Notes under the pieces: model-generated | Told to the model about the DNA's origin: nothing | Database searches by the model: none | The model's input: only the letters and a program-made list of their open reading frames with translations | Shown here: piece after piece, positions 7,736 through 16,003 of the stretch | Layout of the letters: each line of letters starts with the position of its first letter | Position numbering within the stretch: the stretch's first letter is position 1 | Program-made: the position numbers and the translations under genes | Assembly (NCBI GenBank): GCA_964407525.1 | Contig: CAYOWC010000017.1 | Span: forward strand, 1-35,132 | From: DUZB01 sp964407525 | GTDB lineage: Bacteria; Desulfobacterota; DSM-4660; Desulfatiglandales; Desulfatiglandaceae | Direction: 5' to 3' | DNA length: 35,132 bases

Positions 7736-9472
7736 TTAACCCTCTTCGGTCTCCAGTTTGTGGAGGTTTTCTCTGGCAAAATCGATGCTCTCATCCAGTT
7801 CAAGTGCAAATTTATAATATCGGATCGCCATCCCTTGATTGCCCATATCCCTGTAATTGGAGGCGATGTTGGCGTAGTCAATGGCGGATGAAGGGTCAAG
7901 TTTCAAGACTTTTTGAAAACACTCGATCGCCTTTTCATGCTCCTTTAATTTATAAAAGCAGAAACCGAGAAGGTTATAGACGTCCGTTCTTTCATCGTCG
8001 TGTTCCTCCGCTTTTCGCAGAACTTCTATGGCCCTTTTATACTGTTCAAGCTCCTTGAGGCAAACCCCCATATAAGAGTAAATGCTCGGGATATCTTCTT
8101 CTTTGGGGTCCAACCTGAGAGCCTCATCAAATTCGCCAAGCCCCTTTCCATATTCCTGAACAGAGAGATAAATCAACCCTTTGTAGAATTTCATATAGTA
8201 CCTGCCAGGCAGCACCCTGTCCATTTTCTCCAACTGGGCAAGCGCCCACATGGGGTTTTCGTTCTCTGAAACAAGTTTGGCCGAAAACATTCCCACGCTG
8301 GTTCCTACTGCGCGCTCCCTGAAATATGCCCCTGGGATGATGGTATAAAAAGCCGGAATTTGAAGTTTTGGATGCATCACATCAATAAGAAGCACATCAA
8401 GATGGTTTTTTTCAAGAGCCGAGACACAGTTTTCCACCTCCACCCGTATATTCTCATGAGATAGATTCGGCAGAGACCCAATATCGACAGTGGATTCAGG
8501 CTGCATGACAAAATCGGCTCCAGAAAGCTCCCTGAATTTCGGCAGGCCACTTGCCACATAATTCGATCCTGAATTAAAATCTCCAGCCAGCTGGGCAACC
8601 TCTGTAAGGGCTCTGCTCAAGGCCTTCTGGGGATCAGGAGTGGTTCCCGCAGTCCAAACCAGTTCGCTTTTTTCCGGAAAAGTCGAAGGATCGTATCCCA
8701 GAACTCCCACAGTAGGGATCCCCGTATTGAATGAAAGATCAGAAATGAACAGTTTGACTCCCGCTTTTTGGTATTTGCCCAACATCTCCAGGACAAGGGG
8801 ATCGGTTACGGAATCCGGATTAATCGCAGGGGCCCTGATTTCCCCTCTGCTGACAATGGAGCAGACATGTCTCTCAACCAGTTCGCATATTCCCTGACTG
8901 ATCGCCTCTTCCACACAATTGCCGGCAGAAGGACCGTTAAACTCGTTTATGGCAAAAAACCAATCAAATGGAATGAGAACCTCTTTTCCCTTCGTAAGGT
9001 TATACCCTCTGGTCCATTTGAGCGGGAGTTCTGAAAAGATCCGGCGGCTCTTTTCCAGTTCGTCGGAATTGTCATGGACGGATTTTGCGATGGCCTCAAA
9101 AGGAAGAGTCTCCTCTTTGAGATTCTTTGGTTTCTCTATGAAGAAATTCCCGGGGTTTTTGGAGAAACTGAAAAAGCTGTACCTTTCGGCAAGCTCCATG
9201 ACGGCACTGGCTTCGGCCTGCGCAGGGGTCCCGCCTTTTCCCATCTGTTTCTTCGTGCCGATAATCTGTTCCGCATCGCGCCCGCAGACGCTGAAAAACA
9301 CCGGGATATCAAGGCGGCCGTTATCGATCCGCACTGTTTTCTCCAGGATGTCACCATCCACTTCCTGCAACCTGTCTTTGAAACGCCGAACCGTCTCTTC
9401 CGGTGTAAGGATTTTATCCTGATCCAACGTATACCCTTTGAATGCATCCTTTAATACGATTTCCTTGCTCAA
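7736..9472 (-). CDS. YcaO-family protein with C-terminal TPR repeats
   Basis: YcaO enzymes use ATP to activate backbone amides, giving azolines, thioamides or amidines; E. coli YcaO, also with a C-terminal TPR domain and near 586 residues, is linked to RimO-dependent methylthiolation of ribosomal protein S12. This protein has 578 residues: a YcaO domain at about 75-400 with the ATP-site signatures GKGGTPAQAEASAVMELAER (79-97), a C-V-E-E-A-I-S-Q-G-I-C-E-L-V-E-R segment (186-201) and PDPQKALSRALTEVAQL (279-295), then three to four TPR units (about 425-575). No C-terminal PxPxP is present, as in the TPR type. I place the start at a TTG (9472) because AAGGAG lies 7 bases upstream; an open extension to 9631 looks untranslated. 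A divergent gene of unknown family starts 198 bases away. No leader peptide gene or TfuA partner is visible, so the substrate is unknown. Confidence 0.88.
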   Translation of the reverse strand: MSKEIVLKDAFKGYTLDQDKILTPEETVRRFKDRLQEVDGDILEKTVRIDNGRLDIPVFFSVCGRDAEQIIGTKKQMGKGGTPAQAEASAVMELAERYSFFSFSKNPGNFFIEKPKNLKEETLPFEAIAKSVHDNSDELEKSRRIFSELPLKWTRGYNLTKGKEVLIPFDWFFAINEFNGPSAGNCVEEAISQGICELVERHVCSIVSRGEIRAPAINPDSVTDPLVLEMLGKYQKAGVKLFISDLSFNTGIPTVGVLGYDPSTFPEKSELVWTAGTTPDPQKALSRALTEVAQLAGDFNSGSNYVASGLPKFRELSGADFVMQPESTVDIGSLPNLSHENIRVEVENCVSALEKNHLDVLLIDVMHPKLQIPAFYTIIPGAYFRERAVGTSVGMFSAKLVSENENPMWALAQLEKMDRVLPGRYYMKFYKGLIYLSVQEYGKGLGEFDEALRLDPKEEDIPSIYSYMGVCLKELEQYKRAIEVLRKAEEHDDERTDVYNLLGFCFYKLKEHEKAIECFQKVLKLDPSSAIDYANIASNYRDMGNQGMAIRYYKFALELDESIDFARENLHKLETEEG

Positions 9473-9479
9473 GAGTAGG

Positions 9480-9485
9480 CTCCTT
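9480..9485 (-). promoter_or_regulatory. Ribosome binding site fixing a TTG start
   Basis: AAGGAG on the minus strand, 7 bases upstream of the TTG at 9472. It decides the YcaO start and excludes the 53-codon upstream extension, which has a weaker context. Confidence 0.75.
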
Positions 9486-9658
9486 CGGTTTTTCTTGACT
9501 GTCTGATTGGTCTTTGCAAATATGTCGATCGGTGAAACAACCCCACTGGTTCTCCGTATTCTTTTAGCACGGGGAACGTGCAGATACAAAACTGCTTGAA
9601 TCATATACCAAAAAACTATAGAACGAATCAACGATCTTTTTTGCCCCTTAACCTAGAT

Positions 9659-9664
9659 AAAGGA
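9659..9664 (+). promoter_or_regulatory. Ribosome binding site fixing a GTG start
   Basis: AAAGGA, 6 bases upstream of the GTG at 9671. Translation from an earlier in-frame start at 9578 would add 31 residues of low-complexity character and has no comparable site. Confidence 0.65.
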
Positions 9665-9670
9665 AAAATT

Positions 9671-10420
9671 GTGAAACCGGACTTTGTTTACAAAAAGCAT
9701 ATTTACTGGCTGACTGAAACCCAGGAGGCCCAGCTCGGAGAAGAACTTGCCAAAAAAAATAGTAAGCTGAAAAAAGCAAAAGGCATCGTATGCACTCCCC
9801 TGGACCGGATCAATAAAATAGCCAGCGTATCCCCGATGGTATGGAACGAAACTTGCTCCAGACAGGGAAGCTGGTATCGGACCTCGGACAGAAAAGGCCA
9901 GTTCCTGATCATAAGCTCGTTTGAGCTGAAAAGCTATGAGAAGTACCGGTCAGCCATTATCACCGAAACTGACTTTGAACCTCCAGGGCCGGCAACGGAA
10001 GAAGACACGGATGCCCTGTTTCGAGATAAGAAGCTTATGGAGAAGATTCCGGAAGAGTGGGAAAAAGTTCAGGAAATGGAAAAAAGGATCTATTTACGGT
10101 GGGCGCGCAGGTTGGGAGCTGAGCCTTCCGACTATGATGCCCTCTATCGTTCCCACACAGCCAACCATGCAAATTTCATCAATCCCCGGTTTTTTTTGGA
10201 AGACGACCACGGGAAGATCCCCTATTCCATCAACCGCAGCGCATGGCTCTGTTCGTGCTGTGTTGAACTGTTTCAGGTATTGGGACGCGATTACCACAAG
10301 AAACTGGTGGCGCCCTGCCCGGGAGCAACGATCTTTGCCCGATTAAAGCCTGACAGGTATCTCCTTGTTGAAAACACCGAAAATACATTGCCGCATCAGG
10401 ACCAAAATTTCGGGAAATAA
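9671..10420 (+). CDS. Conserved-looking protein of unknown function with CSCC motif
   Basis: I do not recognise a named family. The 249-residue soluble protein starts at GTG, is rich in Lys/Glu, and has a cluster of W and Y near residues 58-70. Its C-terminal part contains WLCSCCVELF (Cys194, 196, 197) and, 20 residues on, VAPCPGATIFARL (Cys216). Together these could bind a metal or serve a redox or persulfide role. No signal peptide or membrane segment is seen. It is divergent from the YcaO-TPR gene across a 198-base shared promoter region, and its stop lies 3 bases before the MscS start, so it is probably cotranscribed with the channel. Partnership with YcaO is an inference from position alone. 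Confidence 0.75.
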   Translation: MKPDFVYKKHIYWLTETQEAQLGEELAKKNSKLKKAKGIVCTPLDRINKIASVSPMVWNETCSRQGSWYRTSDRKGQFLIISSFELKSYEKYRSAIITETDFEPPGPATEEDTDALFRDKKLMEKIPEEWEKVQEMEKRIYLRWARRLGAEPSDYDALYRSHTANHANFINPRFFLEDDHGKIPYSINRSAWLCSCCVELFQVLGRDYHKKLVAPCPGATIFARLKPDRYLLVENTENTLPHQDQNFGK

Positions 10421-10423
10421 CCT

Positions 10424-11503
10424 ATGAAGATCCCCTATAAAGAATATTACGAACAGATCATTTCCGACCCGAAACAGTTTGTCATGCCCGCCGTAACCGT
10501 CCTGGAAGTATTTCTTGCCTCGGCCGTAGCATGGTGGATTGTCAACGTAGTCGTGAATCGCCTTCGAAAAAGATACGGAAACAAGCCTCTTTTTGCAAAA
10601 AACGACCTTTTTTTCAATCTCATTAAACGAGCAGGACATTACGGCATCATTATTATCGCAGGAACCCACCTGCTCAATCTCTTTCAATCGCCTATTATCC
10701 ACAATATTTTCGGCGCATTCATGATCATGCTCCTGGCTTCTATCGGCTACAAGATAGTGGCGAACATTCTTCCGTTCATCGAGAGCAGGGTATCCAAAAA
10801 AACCGACACGAAGATGGACGATGTAATTATTGAACTGGCAAAAAAATTCTCAGGGATCATGATCTACACCGCTGGAGGCATCATGGCCTTAGACAGGTTG
10901 GGTTTCAATGTGATGCCTTTTGTAGCCGGCGCCGGCGTGGCCGGGGTTGCCATAGGCTTTGCAGCCAAAGACACTCTGTCTAACCTCATCTCAGGCATCC
11001 TCCTGATCATTGATCGCCCCCTGAAAGTCGGAGACCGCGTTGAAGTGTGGGGAGCTCCAAAAAACTCATCCACCTGGGGAGATGTGGTAGATATCGGTCT
11101 TCGAGCCACCAAGATCAAGACAACGGACAATATTGTTATCGTAGTCCCCAACAATGAACTCATGAACCGGGATATTGTCAACTACACGGCCATTTCCGAT
11201 GAAATCAGGGTAAGAATCCCCATCGGTATCGCCTATGAATCCAATCTAAACCTGGCAAAAGAGATCATCGTTCAGATTTGCCTTGAAATGGATTGGGTCA
11301 TGAAAAAACCTGCTCCGAAGGTAGTTGTAAGAAACCTTGGAGAATCTTCAGTAGATCTGCAGGCAAGGGTCTGGATCCGCAATCCCCGTCGCCGCATGGA
11401 TACGATTTCCTACGTCACGGATCATGTCAAAGAAGTGTTTGATAAGGAAGGAATAGAAATTCCCTACCCGAAACGCGAGCTCTATATTAAAAAGGAGAAA
11501 TAG
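10424..11503 (+). CDS. Mechanosensitive ion channel, MscS family
   Basis: Tension-gated channel of the inner membrane that releases solutes on osmotic downshift. The 359-residue protein has membrane helices at about 19-42, 65-86, 94-115 and 143-162. The pore helix region follows (FVAGAGVAGVAIGFAAKDTL, then NLISGILLIIDRP), with the G/A-rich packing pattern of the family, and then the cytoplasmic beta domain starting L-K-V-G-D-R-V-E-V and the alpha/beta C-terminal domain. It starts 3 bases after the preceding stop, with GGGAAAT as a weak ribosome site overlapping that gene's end. UDP-glucose dehydrogenase follows 5 bases downstream, so 9671-12885 may be one transcript. Confidence 0.92.
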   Translation: MKIPYKEYYEQIISDPKQFVMPAVTVLEVFLASAVAWWIVNVVVNRLRKRYGNKPLFAKNDLFFNLIKRAGHYGIIIIAGTHLLNLFQSPIIHNIFGAFMIMLLASIGYKIVANILPFIESRVSKKTDTKMDDVIIELAKKFSGIMIYTAGGIMALDRLGFNVMPFVAGAGVAGVAIGFAAKDTLSNLISGILLIIDRPLKVGDRVEVWGAPKNSSTWGDVVDIGLRATKIKTTDNIVIVVPNNELMNRDIVNYTAISDEIRVRIPIGIAYESNLNLAKEIIVQICLEMDWVMKKPAPKVVVRNLGESSVDLQARVWIRNPRRRMDTISYVTDHVKEVFDKEGIEIPYPKRELYIKKEK

Positions 11504-11508
11504 AGACA

Positions 11509-12885
11509 ATGAGCTTTAAACGAAATATTCTGTGCATAGGGGCAGGATACGTGGGTGGCCCTACCATGGCGATGATTGCCCACAAATGCCCTCAATACAA
11601 GGTTACCGTAGTCGACATCAACCCGGATCGGATTGCAGCTTGGAACTCCGATGATCTCCCCATCTATGAGCCCGGACTCACTGAAATTGTGCAGAGTGCC
11701 AGAGGGCGGAATCTTTTTTTCTCCACGAACATTGAAGCTGGAATCCGGGAATCGGAGATTATCTTTGTGAGCGTGAATACCCCTACCAAGACATTCGGAG
11801 CGGGGGCAGGGATGGCTTCGGATCTGCAATATTGGGAGAAAACTGCTCGGCAGATCCGACAAAACGCCTGTTCGGACAAAATTATCGTTGAAAAAAGCAC
11901 GCTTCCGGTAAAAACCGCCCAGGCCATGAAAAGAATACTGACCTGCAAAGGCGACGATATCCGGTTTCATGTCCTTTCCAATCCCGAATTCTTAGCCGAA
12001 GGAACCGCAATCCGGGACCTGGAAGACCCTGACCGGGTACTTATAGGTTCAAACGAAACCCCGGAGGGGATGAAGGCCCGTGAAACCCTGGTGGAAATCT
12101 ACGCCAACTGGGTCTCCAGAGAAAAGATCCTCACATCGAACATCTGGAGCAGCGAACTCTCCAAATTGGTAGCGAACGCCTTTCTGGCCCAGAGGATATC
12201 CTCTATCAACGCCATTTCCGCACTCTGCGAAAAAACAGACGCGGAAGTCTCCGAGGTGGCAAGGGCGGTAGGCATGGACAGTCGGGTCGGGAACCGGTTT
12301 CTGAACGCCAGTGTCGGTTTTGGTGGGTCCTGTTTCAAAAAAGACATATTGAACCTGGTTTACCTCTGCAGGCGTTACGATCTGAAGGAGGTGGCCGATT
12401 ACTGGGAAGGGGTCGTAAAAATAAACGAATACCAGAAAGAGCGCTTCGTGCTGAATATGCTTAATGCCATGTTCAACAGCCTGGCCAACAAAAGAATATG
12501 CCTCTTCGGTTTTGCCTTCAAGGCGGATACCGGAGATACAAGGGAAAGCCCTGCCATCTTCGTTTCCAGGCAACTAATAGAAGAAAGGGCGAAACTGGTC
12601 ATTACCGATCCTAAAGCTCTCGAAAATGCCGCATTCGACCTGAAGGATGTGGTAGAATGGATCACTTTCGAGGAAGACCCTTACAGGGCCGCAATGGAAT
12701 GCGATGCCATTGCCGTCATGACGGAGTGGAACCTTTACAAGGACCTCGATTATGAAAAAGTTTTCCATTCCATGAACAAACCGGCTTTCCTTTTTGACGG
12801 CAGAAACATCCTGGACCACAAGGCCCTGTTCCAGATCGGTTTTAATGTCTTTCCCATTGGAAAGCCCCCACTAACCCACTTTTGA
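11509..12885 (+). CDS. ugd: UDP-glucose 6-dehydrogenase (animal-like type)
   Basis: Oxidises UDP-glucose to UDP-glucuronate with two NAD+ in the cytoplasm. The 458-residue protein opens with the NAD-binding motif GAGYVGGPT and has the catalytic cysteine at residue 275 within GFGGSCFKKD. Its sequence follows the animal enzyme unusually closely: segments such as AWNSDDLPIYEPGL, NLFFSTNIEAGI, SNPEFLAEGTAI, WSSELSKLVANAFLAQRISS and GFAFKADTGDTRES can be read almost unchanged in vertebrate UGDH as I remember it, where the cysteine is at 276. The ATG has AGGAGA about 11 bases upstream. The next gene converts the product to UDP-xylose. Confidence 0.95.
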   Translation: MSFKRNILCIGAGYVGGPTMAMIAHKCPQYKVTVVDINPDRIAAWNSDDLPIYEPGLTEIVQSARGRNLFFSTNIEAGIRESEIIFVSVNTPTKTFGAGAGMASDLQYWEKTARQIRQNACSDKIIVEKSTLPVKTAQAMKRILTCKGDDIRFHVLSNPEFLAEGTAIRDLEDPDRVLIGSNETPEGMKARETLVEIYANWVSREKILTSNIWSSELSKLVANAFLAQRISSINAISALCEKTDAEVSEVARAVGMDSRVGNRFLNASVGFGGSCFKKDILNLVYLCRRYDLKEVADYWEGVVKINEYQKERFVLNMLNAMFNSLANKRICLFGFAFKADTGDTRESPAIFVSRQLIEERAKLVITDPKALENAAFDLKDVVEWITFEEDPYRAAMECDAIAVMTEWNLYKDLDYEKVFHSMNKPAFLFDGRNILDHKALFQIGFNVFPIGKPPLTHF

Positions 12886-13206
12886 GGCATCGCTATATAA
12901 GCGGCACCTCTAGCTGAAAAAACGGCAGGGCTAATCGAGGAAGAAACTTAGGCATTTTCGCACTGGAGCAAGTAACCGGAAAAAGAGAACCGCAGAATAT
13001 CGAACAAGGAACCGCAGAATATTGAAGTGTGGAATCGCTTCGCTCTGATTTTTTCAGAATTAAAGAGATCGATGGAACACCTTCCTTCGACATTGAACAT
13101 TCCTTGTTCGATATTGGATATTCGCTTTTCTTGAAGAACAACCAGTAACCAGATGTAGTTTCACACGAGTGACTTGTCACTTGAGAAATAAGGAGATAAA
13201 GGAAAA
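12886..13206. repeat. Intergenic region with inverted and direct repeats
   Basis: No gene. ACCGCAGAATAT is repeated directly (first copy near 12989, second near 13011). The arm at 12995-13011 (GAATATCGAACAAGGAA) is the near-perfect reverse complement of 13100-13115 (TTCCTTGTTCGATATT). These look like dispersed non-coding repeats. A strong ribosome site (AAGGAG, near 13190) serves the next gene. A separate promoter could lie here, but none is clear. Confidence 0.6.
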
Positions 13207-14160
13207 ATGCTTTCAACCCAGAAACGTATCCTCGTTACCGGCGGCGCCGGATTTTTAGGCTCCCACCTGTGCGACCGTCTTGTTTCCCAGGGGCATGATG
13301 TTTTATGCCTCGATAATTTTTTCACGGGCACAAAGAATAATGTGGTCCATCTACTGGGCAAAAAAAACTTTGAGCTGATTCGGCACGATCTGGTTCACCC
13401 CATATTTTTAGAGGTGGATGAAATCTACAATTTGGCCTGCCCCGCCTCCCCCATACACTATCAATACAATCCCGTCAAAACGGTAAAGACTAATGTAGTG
13501 GGCGCCATCAACATGCTTGGGCTTGCCAAAAGAGTCTCAGCCAAAATCCTCCAGGCCTCCACAAGTGAAGTTTATGGGGACCCCGCCGTGCATCCTCAAA
13601 CCGAGGATTACTGGGGAAACGTAAACACCATTGGGCTCAGATCCTGCTACGATGAAGGAAAACGATGCGCGGAAACCCTCTTTTTCGATTATCATAGACA
13701 GAATAAGGTAAATATCCGTGTGGTCCGGATTTTTAATACCTACGGACCGAGGATGCACCCCAACGACGGCAGGGTAGTCAGTAATTTCATCGTACAAGCA
13801 CTTCAAGGCAGGGAAATCACTATCTACGGAGATGGGGCTCAGACCCGTTCCTTTTGTTTTGTGGACGACCTCGTGGAAGGCCTGCTAAGAATGATGAACG
13901 GAGAGGATGATTTCATTGGTCCCGTGAATCTTGGAAATCCAGGCGAGTTCACGATGATTGAACTCGCCGAAAAGATCGTTGAACTGACCGAAAGCCACTC
14001 AACCATCATTTTTCAAACACTTCCCCAGGACGACCCCCGCCAGCGCCAGCCTGACATTTCCTTAGCCGGAAAACATCTGGACTGGGAACCCGAAACAGAC
14101 CTGGAATCAGGGTTGAAAAAAACCATTTTATACTTCAGAGAATTGCTGGATTGCGCATAA
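13207..14160 (+). CDS. uxs: UDP-glucuronate decarboxylase (UDP-xylose synthase)
   Basis: Short-chain dehydrogenase family enzyme that decarboxylates UDP-glucuronate to UDP-xylose. The 317-residue protein has the Rossmann motif GGAGFLGSH (12-20), the family-specific CLDNFFTGTKNNV segment, the active-site strand STSEVYGDP (118-126), Tyr148/Lys152 (YDEGK) and RIFNTYGPRMHPNDGRVVSN. Length and motifs are those of soluble Uxs without the membrane anchor of the animal protein, and the sequence is very close to the catalytic part of human UXS1. AAGGAG precedes the ATG. With the dehydrogenase upstream it forms a two-step UDP-xylose pathway; no glycosyltransferase is visible nearby to use the product. 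Confidence 0.93.
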   Translation: MLSTQKRILVTGGAGFLGSHLCDRLVSQGHDVLCLDNFFTGTKNNVVHLLGKKNFELIRHDLVHPIFLEVDEIYNLACPASPIHYQYNPVKTVKTNVVGAINMLGLAKRVSAKILQASTSEVYGDPAVHPQTEDYWGNVNTIGLRSCYDEGKRCAETLFFDYHRQNKVNIRVVRIFNTYGPRMHPNDGRVVSNFIVQALQGREITIYGDGAQTRSFCFVDDLVEGLLRMMNGEDDFIGPVNLGNPGEFTMIELAEKIVELTESHSTIIFQTLPQDDPRQRQPDISLAGKHLDWEPETDLESGLKKTILYFRELLDCA

Positions 14161-14561
14161 CACAGAGCTTCCAGGTGCTCTTCAGCTGGATTGAACCGCT
14201 AAGTCGCGAAGGCCGCAAAGCCTTTTTCGAATCGGAACAGACGATTCGAAAAAAGAATCATTCTTTTTTCATTGGGTTATTTTCCAAAGCACATGGCTAA
14301 TATTGCCATTCTCCGAAATGCCCGCAGGGCCGATTGCTTTATCGAATCGTCCGTTCCGATTCGGTAAAAAACTATATCTTAGCGTTCTTTGCGTCTTGAG
14401 CGTAGCGGGCGGTAAAGACTAGTGCTCTTCTTTGTATTGAATATTGATTAATAAATATTTGCCGAATCGCTCCGTTCTACTTTTTCGTGTTTCTATTCTC
14501 TGTGTGAGGAGGCATACAATTTTTTTGCAAACATGGGGCTTTCTATGGTAGGAATGAAAAG
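14161..14561. repeat. Intergenic region with nested palindromes
   Basis: No gene. A perfect 12-bp stem (14223-14234 with 14242-14253, loop GAACAGA) overlaps an odd palindrome at 14248-14270 (GAAAAAAGAAT, C, ATTCTTTTTTC). A second hairpin around 14340-14367 (CGAATCG ... CGATTCG) is an approximate inverted copy of the first. Outside them, GCTAAGTCGCGAAGG (near 14199) and CTTAGCGTTCTTTGCG (near 14378) belong to the CGCAAAG-type dispersed repeats. The first hairpin, followed by a T-run, could terminate the uxs transcript. Confidence 0.65.
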
Positions 14562-15182
14562 ATGAAAGGGAAAGGCTGGGACGATCATTACGCCCGCCGA
14601 GCCAGGAATGAAAATTGGCTTGCCAGGTCTGTCTACAAACTTCAGGAAATGGATGAACGATTCACATTGATTCGACGAGGGAACCGGCTTCTTGATTTGG
14701 GATGTTATCCGGGATCCTGGTCTCAGTATGGAATTAGAAAGGTGGGACAGGAAGGGAACGTAATTGGAATTGATCTGAATAAGCCGGAGCGTCTTTCTTC
14801 TAAAAATTTCAGGTTCATGGAAGGCAATGTACTGGCAATAGACCTGGAACAGATCCCAAAGAAAATCACCCCAAGGGATCTGGTCATGAGCGATATGGCG
14901 CCGGCCACCACAGGGATATCCACTACGGACATCAGTCGGTCCATGGAACTGGCAGAACGGGCATTTGAAATCGCTTGTGCTGTACTTAAAAAAAAGGGCA
15001 ATTTTCTGTGTAAAATCTTCGAAGGGGAGGGAATTAGAACCTTTCGTTCCAAAATCGGGAGTAATTTTCAAAAAATTCAAACCATCAGGCCAAAAGCTGT
15101 TCGAAAAGGGAGCAGGGAAGTCTATATTGTGGGGTTGTCATTTCATGCTTCGAATGTTCCTGTTTCCCGGTTCAAGGGGTAA
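14562..15182 (+). CDS. rlmE: 23S rRNA (uridine-2552-2'-O) methyltransferase
   Basis: RlmE/FtsJ methylates U2552 of the ribosomal A-loop, a late step of 50S assembly. The 206-residue protein has the SAM-binding motif LDLGCYPGSWSQY (44-56) and the complete catalytic K-D-K-E set: Lys26 (VYKL), Asp111 (SDMAP), Lys151 (CKIFEG) and Glu186 (SREVYIVG). The length matches the family. The start is the ATG at 14562 with a weak TAGGAA site upstream; the N-terminus (GWDDHYARRARNENW) is of the short type. It is followed by yebC after 74 bases. Confidence 0.93.
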   Translation: MKGKGWDDHYARRARNENWLARSVYKLQEMDERFTLIRRGNRLLDLGCYPGSWSQYGIRKVGQEGNVIGIDLNKPERLSSKNFRFMEGNVLAIDLEQIPKKITPRDLVMSDMAPATTGISTTDISRSMELAERAFEIACAVLKKKGNFLCKIFEGEGIRTFRSKIGSNFQKIQTIRPKAVRKGSREVYIVGLSFHASNVPVSRFKG

Positions 15183-15256
15183 GAGCCTGACAATACGGCA
15201 TCATCCACGGGTGGGATTTAAAGTTTCAAGTTATCATCAGGCAGGAGGGAAAAAGC

Positions 15257-16003
15257 ATGTCAGGGCATTCAAAATGGAGCTCTATTAAGCACAAAAAGGG
15301 CGCGGCGGATGCAAAACGAGGGAAAATTTTCACGAAACTGATCAAAGAAATCACCGTAGCCGCCCGCATGGGGGGTGGAGATCCGGATGGAAATCCACGT
15401 CTGAGAGCGGCAATAACAGCGGCAAAAGCTGAGAATATGCCCAAGGAAAACATTGACAGGGGCGTCAAAAAAGGCACAGGAGAACTGGAAGGAGTCAACT
15501 ACGAAGAAGCCAATTATGAAGGATACGGTCCTGGTGGGGTTGCCGTTCTTCTGGATTGTCTCACGGATAATAAAAACAGGACAGTAGCAGACGTGAAGCA
15601 CCTTTTTGAACGCCATGGGGGAAACCTCGGGGAACCGGGCTGTGTGGCCTGGATATTTGAACAAAAAGGGTTGATCGTGTTGGACAAAGAAAAAGTGGAC
15701 GAGGAACAGCTCTTTGATATAGCCTTGGAAGCAGGTGCAGAAGATGTCAAGGATGAGGAAGATGAGTTCGAGGTCATCACAGCTCCTTCTGATTTCGAAT
15801 CTGTCAGGAAAGCCCTGGAGGATGCAAGCCTTCCCTATACCATGGCGGAAGTAACCAAGATCCCTACAAACACCATCAAAGTGGAAGGTAAAAAGGCCCA
15901 GCAGGTGATCAACCTGATGCAGATTCTCGAAGACCACGATGATGTAACCCACGCGTATGCCAATTTTGATATTCCGGACGACATAATGGAGGCCATGGAC
16001 TGA
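15257..16003 (+). CDS. yebC: YebC/PmpR-family protein
   Basis: The 248-residue protein has the hallmark N-terminus M-S-G-H-S-K-W-S-S-I-K-H-K-K-G-A-A-D, the segment AAKAENMPKENIDRGVKKG and the G-Y-G-P-G-G-V-A motif. Family members were described as transcriptional regulators, and recent work connects them with relief of ribosome stalling. The location directly upstream of ruvC is the common bacterial arrangement. AGGAGGG lies 9 bases before the ATG. The stop shares one base with the ruvC start. Confidence 0.95.
   Translation: MSGHSKWSSIKHKKGAADAKRGKIFTKLIKEITVAARMGGGDPDGNPRLRAAITAAKAENMPKENIDRGVKKGTGELEGVNYEEANYEGYGPGGVAVLLDCLTDNKNRTVADVKHLFERHGGNLGEPGCVAWIFEQKGLIVLDKEKVDEEQLFDIALEAGAEDVKDEEDEFEVITAPSDFESVRKALEDASLPYTMAEVTKIPTNTIKVEGKKAQQVINLMQILEDHDDVTHAYANFDIPDDIMEAMD

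Noticed and set aside
9473..9631. 53-codon N-terminal extension of the YcaO protein
   Set aside because: The AAGGAG-TTG at 9485-9470 gives a normal YcaO start; the extension begins at a TTG with no clear ribosome site and is hydrophobic/basic without family similarity.
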